DNA of 64,000 nucleotides, from assembly GCA_035048815.1 (NCBI GenBank), contig JAUCBN010000037.1, positions 10,630,001-10,694,000 of the forward strand, written 5' to 3'. The first letter of the stretch is position 1; each line of letters begins with the position of its first letter. The position numbers were made by a program, and so were the translations under genes. The stretch comes from Abelmoschus esculentus. Its lineage: Eukaryota > Streptophyta > Magnoliopsida > Malvales > Malvaceae. Below are positions 23,071-35,281 of this stretch, in pieces. The notes under the pieces are model-generated. The model did no database searches and had not been told where the DNA came from. It was given only the letters and a program-made list of their open reading frames with translations.

Positions 23071-24232
23071 TGTTGAGTTGATCAATCAATGGAATTGGCC
23101 AAGTAGGGGGTGAATTGGCTATTTAAATATTTGTGGAAGATTTCGGTAAAAACAAAGAAAAATTGTGACACAAGAATTTTAGTGATTCAAGCTTCGGAAC
23201 AAGCTCTACATCCACTACCTTAGCTCCCATTAAGGATTTTGAAACCAATTCACTAAATGAATTCAACCTTTTCTAGGTTCAAATTCTAACCTTTACAAAC
23301 AATCCAATTTCCTACCCGAAATTGACTTAGACCTCACAAAGAATTACAAATGAAAGAAAGACAAATTTGGATCTCTCTCAATCAAAAATATTACCCCAAA
23401 TACAGATTAACTCTCCCCAAACTCAATTACAAAGAATTAAAATGAAATACAAGAGTTGGGAGTCAAGGTTTTGCAATGAAGTGCTTTAGAGTTGGATTTG
23501 TATGCTTGGATGTTGCTTGAGGTTCAGTAATTGTTAATGTTGCTCAAAGTGCTTCAATTTATACCTTCTCATTGATTTCTAACCGTTGGGGTTGTTGGAG
23601 ATGTAAATATAGACGTTGGAGCCTTCTCTTTCCATCATAAATGCACTCTGCAAGAACTGGTATCGAAACACGGGCTACCTGTTTCGAAACAGACCACAAA
23701 TAGAAAGAGACGTTGTGCATTTATTAAAGGGCGTATCGAAACATGTTTCGATACCTGAAGTAAACTGTGAAGTTTGGTATCGAAACGGATATCGAAACGG
23801 AATAACCACAATTTAAAGCTTTAACTGACACCAACAGTCAACTCATTTAATGCTTAAAAGAGCCGTTGGGGATTTTGGGGGTATCGATACTGGTATCGAA
23901 ACACTAAGCCTTAAATTTAAATATTTTTAAAATAATTAAAACTCATGGAATGGTTCGATACTGAATTCGAAACATTTGTTGGTAGTGAGGTCTCAGTATC
24001 GAAACGGGTATCGATACTTGTTCTTAGTCTCAAGAACATTCTTTGAAAAACAAAGGGCGGTATCGATACCTGTTCTAGTTGTATCGATACTCTCGTATAA
24101 AAACATTTAGAAAAATTATTTCAATGTTCTTGTTTTGACTTGAATCTTAATTTTGACTTAGTAACTTAAAAATTTATTACAAAATAAGTCCTTTAACATA
24201 AATATTATATCAAAATCAATTTTAGTTTTACA
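23071..24232 (-). repeat. 3' LTR of copia B
   Basis: Plus-strand ends are TGTTGAGTTGATC and GTTTTACA. It contains many TATCGAAAC/GTATCGATAC words (about 23660-24095) and, on the minus strand, a TATA box TATAAATT near 23555-23563, downstream of that cluster. Confidence 0.9.
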
Positions 24233-24234
24233 AT

Positions 24235-24246
24235 CTCCCCCTTTTT
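24235..24246 (-). promoter_or_regulatory. Copia B polypurine tract
   Basis: On the minus strand AAAAAGGGGGAGAT directly precedes the 3' LTR, the usual copia primer for plus-strand DNA synthesis. Confidence 0.85.
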
Positions 24247-24646
24247 GATATAACAAAATCAACATAAATTTTTAAGTTTGAAAATTTTGAAAAACTTTTA
24301 AAACTCCCCCTAAATAGTTGCATGCTTTAAAAATGGTATTCTCCCCCTTAAGAAAAACTTAGAAAGAATAAAACATAGTTCTTCTCCCCCTTTTTGTTAG
24401 ATCAAAATAAATACAATAATAAGGCATAAGAGAATTTAAGCATAAGATCAAACATTAATAAAAGATCAAATCAGCATAACATTAATAAAAATAATCCAAA
24501 TCCAACATAAGCTTCAAAGAATAACAATCAAATACTATAGGTGCATATTGTTCTAACATGAATGAAAATGCAACATAATACATAGACAAACATAATTAGT
24601 CCTAAAGAGCCATAGAAAAGAGAAAGCAAAATAATTAAGCTAAAGA

Positions 24647-25821
24647 TCACTCATCTCCGTCACCATCACCTTCACCATCCTCATCACCATCTTCATCATC
24701 TTCCCCGTCATCATCGCTATCTCTATTTGAGGTAGCTTGAACAAGCCGGAGGGCTTCAAGCGAGACACGCGTAGAAAGATTTTGATTCTCCAAACTCGTT
24801 AACCTCATATCCATAGCATCGAAACGAGAGTCGAAGTGAATGGTGAGGGAATCAAAACGAGTATCCATGCTATCAAAGCGAGCATCCAAACTAGCAAACT
24901 GAGCATCCAAGCTATCAAACCTTGAAGTGAGAAAGTCCATCAACTCGGTGTTTGAAGCAACTTGTCTAATAGGCTCCGGATCAACTGGAGGAGGAGGAGG
25001 AGCACCACGAACCCATTCACCATTTAGATATTGAAAATTAGAACGGTTAAGAGAGGTTTCGCCGATGGGTTCTTTGACGGACTCCACTTTGTCATAGGAA
25101 CGATCAATTCCCAAATGCACAAAATAGAACTAAGGACATATGCATAAGGAAAATATTTGACCAAAAGAGTGGCACGGTGCTTGATATGCTACACAATTTT
25201 GGAGAAAACTATTTGAGCAAGGTTTGGACGATCGGATTGGCGCAAACATTTGAGCCAAAAACTATCAACTTGGCATATCCAAAAATACTTACCATTTGAT
25301 GGATGAATCCACCAAGAGATGATAAGATGCAAGAAGCGATCATGTACATCAAGTCCAATAACCGATCCGATGAAAGTGCCAAGAGAATCCTCATCATTAA
25401 TGCCCTCATTCTTAAGGCCGAAAACATCAACAAAGGTGTCGACATCAATTCTAAAGGTACGACCCATGAGGTAGGATTCAATGTCGACCACTTTACTCCT
25501 ATCTTTGGAAAGAATGCAAGAGGCATTAGCATAGAAAAGGAGGAAAAGAGTAGGATAATACTTACCGGTAGAGGTGAGAAAGGTCATGAACTTCCAATCT
25601 TGTAAAAGACAAAGGTATCAGAATTGAAACTTGGTGGAGTTCATGAATTGCACATCCACGCAACGCTCCTTCTTAAGCGAGAGGTGGAGAAATTGTTGAA
25701 AATTTTCAACTTGACCATGACCATCCAAGCTCCTTTCGAAAACCAAATGGACGTCAGCTTTAGGAGAACGAGAGGATGACGAACTACCGCCCTCGGTACG
25801 TTGACGTTTCTTTGGTGTCAT
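24647..25821 (-). pseudogene. Copia B ORF3: putative plant transposon protein domain with coiled-coil tail
   Basis: The ATG at 25821 follows a splice-acceptor-like TTCTTAG. About 390 codons are readable, with a TGA near 25619, a TAG near 25193 and one frameshift near 25120. The N-terminus is basic and serine-rich (MTPKKRQRTEGGSSSS). The central part has MTFLTSTGKYYPTL, LFYANASC, FRIDVDTFVDVFGL, FLHLIISWWIHPSNGKY and NLAQIVFSKIV. This is the pattern I know as the 'putative plant transposon protein' domain (Pfam Transposase_32 type). The C-terminal part is a proline run, then heptads such as RFDSLDAQFASLDARF (coiled coil), then an acidic Asp/Glu/Gly tail. Known SIRE elements have an 'envelope-like' ORF here; no membrane segment is evident, so an envelope role is doubtful. 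Confidence 0.75.
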
Positions 25822-26510
25822 AATCTAAGAATTTTAACAACTTGGATTAGTTTTAGGCACTTAAAACATATATGCTCTATAAACCTAATTCAATCCTATT
25901 AATCAATAATTCAAGGGTTTTGAAATTTTGAAAAAGAATTGAAAAACCAGTGAAAACCAATACGATGAAAATAATTTATATTTGAATGAAAAAAAAATTA
26001 TTTTGAAAAGTTTTTGTAGGATTATGAAAACCCATACATTAAACATGCATAAGATGTTCAAAATCTAAATTTTAACATACTAAAAATCAACGAAAATAAG
26101 GTTTTTCAAAAATTACCTTGAGTATTGCTCAGGATGAATTAAGAGGTTTTGAAGCACTAATCCTTGATATAGCCTTGGCTTTGATGTGTTGATTAAAATC
26201 CCTCAAGAAAAAATCTTGATTTTATGATAAAAATTGATGGATTGAGGGGGTTTTATAGAAGGGTTTCGGCTAAGGTTAGAGAGAAAGAGTTTGGGTATGT
26301 TTTAATGCATTCTGCCGCCGCGCGTTTCGAAATGCCTATATAAAAAATACGCCCTTATAAGCATTTCGAAACAATTGTATCGATACTCGTATCAAAACCT
26401 AAGTATCGATACGAGGTTCGATACCAAACCTACCCAGAAACTTCCCAGATGAAAACGAAGAATAGGTATCGAAACCGACCTTACTCGTTTCGATACCCTT
26501 TAGCTAGGCT
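25822..26510 (-). promoter_or_regulatory. Promoter-like spacer upstream of ORF3, with intron signals
   Basis: Read on the minus strand: a cluster of GTATCGATAC/GTTTCGATACC words (26505-26327), then CTATAAAACCCCC (26258-26251 core), then a leader. Next come donor CTCAAG|GTAATTT (intron start 26116), a T-rich stretch, and acceptor TTCTTAG (intron end 25825) four nt before the ORF3 ATG. Together these look like enhancer, TATA, leader exon, 292-nt intron and start codon. Alternatively the acceptor could serve splicing from the genomic RNA leader. Both are inferences. Confidence 0.5.
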
Positions 26511-26715
26511 TTGCATTTTAGGCTTCTAAAGTTCTATAAATGAGTCTCTAAAGTCCCTAGAAGCATCCATATGATGTTATGACATGATTAAAATGCATGA
26601 AAAAGTTCATATTCCTCCTAGCAACATGCATAAAACCAACAAGATGCAAAATAACATAGGCATGATTTCAACCAAGATTCAAGCATAATTTTGCACAAAA
26701 ATAACACATAAGAGT

Positions 26716-27321
26716 TCAAGAAAGGCTAGTTAGGCCTAACTCTCTCCTAAGGGTCCAAAAATGCTCTTTGTCTAAAGGTTTGGTAAAAATGTCCGCTAAT
26801 TGATTTAAGGTGTCAATAAACTCTAGAACAACATCATTTTTAGACATATGATCTCTAATAAAGTTATGTCTAATTTCTATGTGTTTAGTTCTAGAATGTT
26901 GAATGGGGTTCTTAGTAAGACATATGTCACTAGTATTATCACATTTTAGAGGTATAGTTTAAACCTTAATGCCATAATCTAAGAGTTGTTGTTTCATCCA
27001 TAACACTTGAGCACAACAACTCCCTAAGGATATGTACTCCGCTTCGGTGATAGATAAAGCTACACTATTTTGTTTCTTAGAGAACCAAGATATGAGCATA
27101 CTACCTAAGAATTGACATGTTCTGGAAGTACTTTTTCTATCTATCTTAAAACCTCCATAATCCGCATCCGAATAAGCATGAAGATTAAAGGAAGAGTCTT
27201 TAGGATACCAAAGACCTAAACAAGGTGTGTCTCTAAGGTACCTAAAAATTCTCTTAATGGCTACTAAGTGTGATTCTCTAGGACTAGCTTGGAACCTAGA
27301 ACACAAGAAAACACTAAACAT
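26716..27321 (-). pseudogene. Copia B RNase H and pol C-terminus
   Basis: The piece 27321-26959 reads SRFQASPRESHLVAIKRIF, DADYGGFKIDRKSTS and SITEAEYISL, conserved RNase H motifs. It continues past a stop with a LADIFTKPLDKEHF-like end and a TGA at 26716-26718. Its activity is lost because the upstream frame is broken. Confidence 0.8.
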
Positions 27322-27324
27322 AAT

Positions 27325-29350
27325 ATTCGGTTTACTTGCGGTAAGGTAAAGCTAAGAAACTATCATGGATCTATACAATTTAGAATCAAAACACTTACCT
27401 CATTCATCCTTGTCAAGCTTAGTTGATGAGCTTATAGGAGTGGCTTGAGGTTTCACATTCTCCAAGACAAACTTCTTGAGCATATCTTTGACATACTTTG
27501 CTTGATTGATGAAGGTGTCATCTTTCCTTTGCTTGATTTGGAGTCCCAAAAAGAATGAGAGTTCCCCCATCATGCTTATCTCGAATTCACCTTACATTAA
27601 CTTAGAAAATTCTTGACAATAACATTCATTAGTAGATCCAAAAATAATATCATCAACATAAATTTGAACTACTAAGATATCATTTTTAAACCCTTTTATA
27701 AAAAGTGTAGTATCCACCTTTCCTTTTTCAAAACCTTTTTCAATTAAAAAGTTTGAAAGTCTTTCATACCAAGCTCTAGGAGCTTGTTTAAAACCATATA
27801 AAGCTTTTGTTAATTTAAACACATTGTTTGGAAATTTTGGATCCTCAAAACCCGGTGGTTATTCAATATACACTTCTTTATGTATAAAACCATTTAAAAA
27901 AGCACTTTTGACATTCATTTGAAAAAGCTTGAAATCATGATAACATGCAAATGCATGTAATATCCTAATAGCTTCTATTCTAGCTACGGGTGCATAAGTT
28001 TCATCGAAATCTATTCCCTCTTCTTGAGTGTAAACTTTATTTCTCACAATGTTACCACTCTCATCTAGTTTGTTTCTAAAAACCCATTTAGTTCCTATAG
28101 TAGATTTATTACTAGGCCTATCAAATAATGTCCATACATTACTTCTCTCAAATTGATTTAACTCTTCTTGCATAGCCAATATCCAAAAATCATCATCTAA
28201 AGCTTTATTGATATTTTTAGGCTCTATGCATAAGATAAATGCAATATGGTTCATTAATCTAAGAGAAGAACGAGTAGTTACCCCCTTGGATGGATCACCC
28301 AAGATTTCACCACCTTTGACATAGTTGAACTCTCTTGGGTAGCTCACTTTCCTTTCTTCAAGCTTTACATCTCCCAAAGCTTCTATTGGAGGATCTTGTG
28401 TTTCCTCATTGGTTGGAACCCCATCCACCTTTGATGCTTGTCCCTCATCAATGATTTCAATGATTCCTACATCATCATCATCACAAGAATCCTTCCTAGG
28501 AAGGAGGTTATCATTGAAAACCACATGTATTGACTCTTCTACAACTAAGGTTCTTTTGTTAAAAACTCTATAAGCCTTTGAAAGTTGAGAATATCCAAGA
28601 AAAATGTCTTTATTACTTTTTGCATCAAATTTACCTAAATCATCTTTTCCATTGTTTAAAACAAAACACTTGAACCCAAAAGGGTGAAAATAGCTAATGT
28701 TAGGCTTTTTGGATTTTAAAATCTCATAAGGAGTTTTCTTTAAAATTGGCCTAATCATTACACGATTTATAATATAACAAGAAGTGTTTATGGCTTCCGC
28801 ACAAAAATACTTAGGTAAATTGTTTTCACAAAGCATGTTCCTAGCCATTTTTTCTAAAGTTCTATTTTTTCTCTCAACTACCCCATTTTGTTGAGGAGTG
28901 CGAGGATCCGAAAAATTATGGTTAATCCCATTTTCATTACAAAAATTCTCAAAACCTAAATTTTGAAATTCGGTTCCATGATCACTCTAATATGAGAAAT
29001 TCTTTGATCAAGATCATTTTGAGAAATATTTGAAAATGTGATGAATTTTTCTAAGCCTTCATCTTTAGTACTTAAAAATAGAACTCAAGTGTATCTAGAG
29101 TAATCATCTACAATAAAAAATGCATATGATTTTCCAACCAAGCTAGTTGTCCTAATAGGTCCAAAAAGATCCATATGGATCAACTATAATACTCTACTAG
29201 TTGAAACATCATTAATGGACTTAAAAGAAACTCTATTTTGTACCTTTAACACATGCATCACAAATCTTATCTAAGAGAACTTGAGCTTAGGTAAACCTCT
29301 AACTAGATTTTGGGAAGCTAATTTCTCTAAAACACTTATGCAAGCATGTC
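27325..29350 (-). pseudogene. Copia B integrase and reverse transcriptase
   Basis: The integrase core is heavily frameshifted between about 29350 and 28850 (YAFFIVDDYSRYT-like words are visible). The integrase C-terminus and RT form an open stretch of 329 codons (28848-27859), starting MARNMLCENNLPKYFCAEAI. RT continues at 27822-27592 with KLTKALYGFKQAPRAW and the catalytic IYVDD. The region 27590-27325 is frameshifted. Confidence 0.85.
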
Positions 29351-31228
29351 CTAGTTTCCTATGCCACAACCATGCATCATTTCATCACTAGCTATCAAGC
29401 ATGCATGATATAGATTTATGTCATCTAGATGCACCATATATATATTTCCTATGTGATGACCTATGAGCATTATTTTATTGGATTCTATGTTTATTATTTT
29501 GCAACCATGTTTATCAAAAAAGACATAAAAAACTTTATCACATAATTGACTAATGCTCAACAAATTATGTTTAAGACTATTAACAAGAAAAACATTTTCA
29601 ATAAGAATTGAGGAGTGATTACCAATAGAGTCAATAGCCTCAATTTGGCCTTTGGAGTTATCACCGAAAGTCACTAATTTGCCACTTCTGAGCTCTAAGT
29701 CCTTAAAACGTCCCTTGTCTCCGGTCATATGCCTTTGAAAACCACTTTGTTTGTGGCTTTGAAAATTTTTCTTCACATGGTTGGGTTTTGAAGAGTTTCC
29801 TTTTCCAAAAGTTGAACTACCAACAACTTTAATTTGTTCTTTGAGTTCATTCACCACTTTTTGGTGATTCTCACTCAAGCTAGAGATAAGGTTGTTTAAA
29901 TCCACATTTTCTTTTTGAAATAATTTTAAATCATCATTTAAAACAACAACCTTTTCTTCATAATCCAAAATCGTTTTTGTCAAAGAATCATTTTTCTCTT
30001 TTAAATCGGAAATAATTTTCTTGTTTTTCAAAACTGATTCCTTGAATTTCAAAACCAACTCATCATAAACATCTTGTAACTCATCATATGCATCATATAA
30101 TTCATCATAAGAAAGATCTTTACAAGAAGGTTCAAGGGTTACCTTGGGCTCATCGAGAGCCATGAGACAAAGATTTGCCACTTCGTTGTCCTCATTGGAT
30201 GAAGACTCCTCATCGCTCCATCTGGCAACATGAGCCTTTTGCTTCTTCTTTCTCTCAAAACCCTTCTTTTTGAATTGTGGGCAATCGATCCTAATGTGAC
30301 TGGGTTTTTTGCATTCACAGTAAATTACTTGTTCCTTCTCATCTTCCTTACCCTTTCCTTTGAATTCTTTCTTCCTTTGGAATCTCCTATTCTGATTTGC
30401 CCTCATGAACCTTATGAATCGTTTGGCTGCCATAGCCAACTCTTCAAACTCATCCTCTTCACTAGTGTCCACCTCTTCTTAGAATGATGAAGCTTTAAGA
30501 GCAATGTTTTACTTTTTCTTTTCAACCTCTCTCTTCTCTAGCTTCACATCTTCCTTCTTTTTCTCTTCTTCTCTTCCTTTCTTCATGATCTCATGGGTGA
30601 GTAGAGATCCCACAAGAGCATCAAGTTTGAGAGTCTTGAGGTCCTTTGCTTCAATAATAGTCGTTCTCTTGCTATCCCAAGACTCAAGAAAAGAATAAAT
30701 GAGTTCCCTTACGAGCTTCTCCTCTGGTATGACTTCACCAAATCCCTTGATTCCATTAATAATAACAGAAAACCGATCGAACATTTTGGTGATGTCTTTA
30801 TCCGGCTCCATCTTGAAGTTCTCATAATTGAGATTAAGAAGACCGATCTTTGTCTCCTTGATGTTATTGGTGCCCTCATAAGTTGTCTCTTAAGAGTCTC
30901 ATACTTCTTTGGCACTTGTACATGATGACATCTTGGAGTAGATGTCGGGGCCAAGAGCACAAAAGAGGATGTGCAAGGCTTTATCATTTATAAACATCCT
31001 TCTTCTCTCCTCATCGATCATCTCATTCATTTTCTTTGGTACTTGCCTATCTCCTTCTTGCTTCATTGGAATTGAGGGGCCATCTTCAATTATATCCCAA
31101 AGGACATAATCGTTGGAGTTGATGAACAACCTTATTCTATTCTTCCAATATGGGTAGTTGTCTCCATTGAAGAAGGGAGGCTTGGTGATGGAGTGAGACT
31201 CGTTCCAACTTCCGGAAGTAGAGGCCAT
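29351..31228 (-). pseudogene. Copia B gag and protease region
   Basis: Gag starts at the ATG at 31228 (MASTSGSWNESHSITKPPFF) with the copia motif FFNGDNYPYWKNRIRLFI. After frameshifts around 30990-30500 an open stretch of 373 codons (30472-29351) holds the nucleocapsid, a long coiled-coil-like segment and the protease/GAG-pre-integrase region. The zinc knuckle is altered (CECKKPSHIRIDC, first cysteine shifted). The protease keeps RHMTGD but the expected Asp-Ser-Gly just before it is missing, so catalysis is lost. Confidence 0.8.
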
Positions 31229-31301
31229 TAGATTTAACTTGAAATGTAGATCAATACTCCTTGGATCTTTTTTGGTGGATGTTAATCCTTTTAAAGATCT
31301 A

Positions 31302-31313
31302 GTTCTGATACCA
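31302..31313 (-). promoter_or_regulatory. Copia B primer-binding site
   Basis: On the minus strand TGGTATCAGAAC lies 2 nt after the 5' LTR end (CTCAACA). It is complementary to the 3' end of an initiator tRNA-Met-type primer over its first ten or so bases. Confidence 0.8.
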
Positions 31314-31315
31314 AT

Positions 31316-32478
31316 TGTTGAGTTGGTCAATCAATGGAATTGGCCAAGAGGAGGGTGAATTGGCTATTTAAAAATTTGTGGAAGATTTCGGTAAAAATAA
31401 AGAAAATTTGTGACACAAGAATTATAGTGGTTCAAGATTCGGAACAAGCTCTACACCCAATACCTTAGCTCCCACTAAGGATTTTGAAAGCAACTCATTA
31501 AATGAATTTAACCTTTTTCTAGGTTCAAGGGCTAACCTTTACAAACAAGCCAATTTCCTACCCAAAATTGACTTAGACCTCACAAAGAATTACAAATGAA
31601 AGAAAGGCAAATTTGGATCTCTCTCAAAGAAAAATATTGCCTCAAATACAGATTCACTCTCCCCAAACTCAATTACAAAGAATTAAAATGAGATACAAGA
31701 GTTGGGAGTCAAGGTTTTGCAATGAAGTGCTTTGGATTTGGATTTGTATGCTTGGATGTTGCTTGAGGTTCAATAATTGTTAATGCTGCTCAAAATGCTT
31801 CAATTTATACCTTCTCATTGATTCCTAACCGTTGGGGTTGTTGGAGATGTAAATATAGACGTTGGAGCCTTCTCTTTCCATCATAAATGCACTCTACAAG
31901 AACTAGTATCAAAACACGGGCTACCTGTTTTAAAACAGACCATATATAGAAAGAGATGTTGTGTATTTATTAAAGGGTGTATCGAAAGATGTTTCGATAC
32001 CTGAAGTAAACTGTGAAGTTTGGTATCGAAACGGGTATCAAAACGGAATAACCACTATTTAAAGCTTTAACTGACACCAACGGTCAACTCATTTAATGCT
32101 TAAAAGAGCCATTGGGGATTTTGGGGGTATCGATACTGGTATCGAAACACTAAGCCTTAATTTTAAATATTTTTAAAATAATTAAAACTCATGGAATGGT
32201 TCGATACTGGATTCGAAACATTTGTTGGCAGTGAGGTCTCGGTATCGAAACGGGTATCGATACTTGTTCTTAGTCTCAAGAACATTCTTTGAAAAACAAA
32301 GGGCGGTATCGATACCTGTTCTAGTTGTATCGATACTCTCGTATAAAAACACTTAAAAAAATTATTTCAATGTTCTTGGTTTGACTTGAATCTTAATTTT
32401 GACTTAGTAACTTAAAAATTTATTACAAAATAAGTCCTTTAACATAAATGTTATATCAAAATCAATTTTAGTTTTACA
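31316..32478 (-). repeat. 5' LTR of copia B
   Basis: Same end sequences as the left LTR. The palindrome cluster lies at about 31910-32345 and, downstream on the minus strand, a TATA box (TATAAATT, 31802-31809) and a CA/T-rich leader follow. This is the promoter copy for the element. Confidence 0.9.
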
Positions 32479-34483
32479 CTCCTTATGCCTAATTTGGACT
32501 GATACTCATGGTCACGTCGTGATAATACCTTCCTGCATGAATCAAGGATGAACATTAATCGATATTACGTCCCTTTTAGTTGTTGAAATCCTAACTTATC
32601 CCTAATCCAGATTACTCTTTACCGAAGTAGATAAAAAAAACGTATTTACTCGTTTCGTGAGTCTACATCTCCCGATATTAGACAACTAATTTTTTTCTTA
32701 TAGACTTCTCTCCCGAGCTTGAAAGTAAGAAAGAGTAATTGCGAAGCGTAAATAAAATATGAATTCAAACTTGCATTGATAATAACTAAACAAATTACAA
32801 TTCTTCTTCCACAACTACTCCACAAAATAACCTAGGCCCTATGGAAGGTTTAGAACATGGTGGAAATAGAGGATAGGGTTTAATAATGACATATTATTAC
32901 CTGTCAAAGAAAGAAAACAACATCAACACCTTTTTCTAACAAATATTGTATAATTTCAATAATTAAATTCATAAATGTTGAATTGTATAAAATATGTAGA
33001 AATATCTAGAATTGTCACTTAATTATATTAAATACAAGAAATAATTGGAGTAAAAGAGACATATATTATAGGACTACTGTGCACTTATCAAGAGTCGTAT
33101 CGGTACGCGAGAAAACATATCGATACCACTTGCATATTTCAAATTTTAGTAAAGTTTTCACGTATCGGTACAAGGTAGTGTATCGTTACTACTATTACAT
33201 TGGTTGATACTGTTTAGTCGTATCAATACACTATATAGGAGTACCGGTACAGGCTCGAATTGGTATGATACAAGGGTTAAGTGTATCGGTACATGTAGGT
33301 GTTTTTGGTAGTTTAATTCAAAATAGTGTATCGGTGCGACTTAGGGCGTATCGATATAGGGTAGCGTACCGATACACCATATAGGCATATCGGTACTCGC
33401 TACGGAATCTGTCCAAAATTAGTGTTTGAGTTTAGGGGGTGTATAATTCGAGTTAAGGGATCCTATGATTCTCTTAAGCTGTAAATGAATGCTAAAATTG
33501 AGCAATTGATAATCTAGCCTTGTTTTTTAATTATTCGGTTAATTACTTGGTAAATGGTGGATGACTTAATAGTGGTAGTAACCTATAGGATCCTTGTTGG
33601 ATTATATATGTGTTGTGTGGTAGCTAGGAACCTTGTTGTTTGCTTATAGGTTACCTAATGGTTGGATATTGTTTGATGGAATTTTGATACCCAATATAAA
33701 GTGTTGCAATACCCCGAAGACTACTATATGGAGGATCCCGATGTTTAGTAAACGCAGGCCTCGTTCGAAGATGCTTGATGGATCATTCCAAGCATATATT
33801 GAAGATCTTGATGCTTAGTGGACTCTAACCTAATCCCTGGAGTATGAGATCTTGATGCTTAGTAGATGTGGGCCCTACTCATAGTGTAGGATCCTGATGC
33901 TTATTGAAAGATAGCCTCACTACTTATATTATTACTATCTATGAGATGTTGTGTGGTCTCTTTTATATATATGTTGTGTGCGAATATATACTTGTATGAT
34001 TATGACGTGTTAGACGGATATGGTAGCGCAGTTGTTATCTTGCTATGATGTCATTCATGTTGCATTGCTTTATTTATGATATGTGCGATATTTGGTCGCG
34101 TGACGGTGTATCCACTAAGTTTTTGTGCGCATGTTTCTAGGTTGCAGCTTGGTTTGGAGGAGCACCATTAAGGGCTAGATTTTTAGCATCGACTTTGTTT
34201 CTAGAATACATTTAGTAGATGAATCGGGTAATGTACTTGTAGGACCGTATATGTGTACTTGTAACTCTTATTTTAAATTGGGCTTGAATCAACTGTTTTT
34301 AAAAGGCTGTAATATTTTGGAGCTCCATTACTTTTGAATTACTTGGATTTTATATCATTTTGAGATTAATGGACTTTCGTTGGATTTTGAATGTGTTTAA
34401 TGGGCTTTAGAAACAAAATTTTATAATACAAGTTTTGGATCGAAGTCCCAATGTGACATCTGGATTGAGGGTGTTATAAAATT

Positions 34484-35273
34484 GTGCCACTAAAACAAAC
34501 AAAACAAACGCAATAAAATAAGAGAACACAAACTACCAGAAAAAGGCAGATGAAAATCGTACTACAAGACATAGAAAATCATGCCACAAAGGCAGACAAG
34601 AATTTCATGGTAAGATCTATGAAAATGAGAAATACAATTTAAAAAATTCTTAATGAAAACTAACATCCTCTTTTTTTATTGAGATCACTTGATGGATTTA
34701 CCATGTCACTATCGGAGACTCAACTATTAAAATCAATAAGACCTGAGGAAACGGAATGACAACAATAAATTTTTTATCTCAAACAAACTTTAAAAAAAAT
34801 ACCCCACTTTTCAAAAACAATATTAAAAAATATTGTTAGATACAATATTTCTACCGATTAAAATGAACAATTCAATCTAATAACCTTGGAGTAATTTTAA
34901 ACATTTTTTAACATACAATTTGATACGTTAACCGAATACTTCAATATACTCAATTTTATATCTTTCTACTTATTGTAACAATGATATGTTAACCGAATAA
35001 ATTTGAGTTATCTTATACCAAAACTATTGGTTTTGGGTAATCTACAAGTTATTAGTGGTCTCATCTAATAAAGTGATAATGGCTTCATCTCATACAAATT
35101 TGTACTTGTCAACCTTAAGAGCTCCTAATCCGACATACAACAATCTTAATTCTTGAGTCCAATGCAATTAAGATTTTACATGTTTTCTCTGGTAATTAAA
35201 AGTTCTGATAATATCCGAGAGTCACGGTGATTTACCAGAATTCAGCGAATAGTATGTTTCATCTCTTGTATTA
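34484..35273. other. Intergenic spacer
   Basis: AT-rich plant DNA to the right of the nest. No ORF, RNA gene or recognisable repeat is seen. Confidence 0.5.
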
Positions 35274-35281
35274 ACTCCAAT

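Larger units (their letters stand above)
23071..32478 (-). mobile_element. Ty1/copia retrotransposon B, SIRE-like, with a third ORF
   Basis: The left LTR (23071-24232) and right LTR (31316-32478) are about 1.16 kb each, with perfect TSD CTCCT at 23066-23070 and 32479-32483. The PBS next to the right LTR and the polypurine tract next to the left LTR set the orientation to minus. Order on the minus strand is gag, pol, about 0.9-kb spacer, then ORF3. The pol wording (KLTKALYGFKQAPRAWYERL, IYVDDIIFGS) fits the SIRE lineage, which is known for an extra 3' ORF. Scattered differences between the two LTRs (roughly 20 in the first 260 bp by eye) suggest a moderately old insertion. The element is not active as it stands. 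Confidence 0.92.
22667..33090 (-). mobile_element. Solo LTR, Athila/Tat-type, split by copia B
   Basis: On the minus strand it starts TGATAAGTGCACAG (right end 33090) and ends CTATGCACA (left end 22667). Without copia B it is about 1.0 kb (22667-23070 plus 32484-33090). It carries GCCTTGGCTGCCTCGGC words near 22990-23006. The flanks can be realigned with the 5' Tekay LTR, but the TSD is degenerate (AGAGGTGT on the left, AGAGTCGT on the right). Confidence 0.7.
6388..34478 (+). mobile_element. Nested Tekay-like Ty3/gypsy retrotransposon (host of the nest)
   Basis: The 5' LTR is 6388-8340, the PBS 8346-8357, and the internal remains run to about 21711. The 3' LTR runs from about 21712 to 34478, split by insertions. 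Left flank AAACT and right flank AAATT form a TSD with one mismatch. Gag, protease and the integrase C-terminus with a divergent chromodomain can be read with many stops and frameshifts; RT, RNase H and most of integrase are deleted near 20875. The internal region contains a solo LTR (8478-9620) and copia A (9813-19397), and the 3' LTR contains the insertion complex 22667-33090. The poor state of the frames makes it the oldest datable insertion in this block. Confidence 0.8.
21712..34478 (+). repeat. 3' LTR of the Tekay-like element, split by insertions
   Basis: The two parts are about 21712-22666 and 33091-34478. The first starts with a decayed TGTTACAACTC after the last integrase codons, and the second ends GGGTGTTATA before the AAATT flank. 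Joined, they align with the 5' LTR 6388-8340. The break point falls where the 5' LTR reads GAGAGGTGTATAGGTACG. Confidence 0.8.

Noticed and set aside
24647..25120. Envelope (fusion) protein in copia B
   Set aside because: No signal peptide or membrane segment is readable; the tail is a coiled coil followed by an acidic run.
25303..25605. Plus-strand ORF of 100 codons
   Set aside because: It is antisense to ORF3 of copia B, which has the recognisable domain.
30230..30698. Leucine/phenylalanine-rich plus-strand ORFs
   Set aside because: They are antisense to the lysine/glutamate-rich gag of copia B, which explains the hydrophobic composition.
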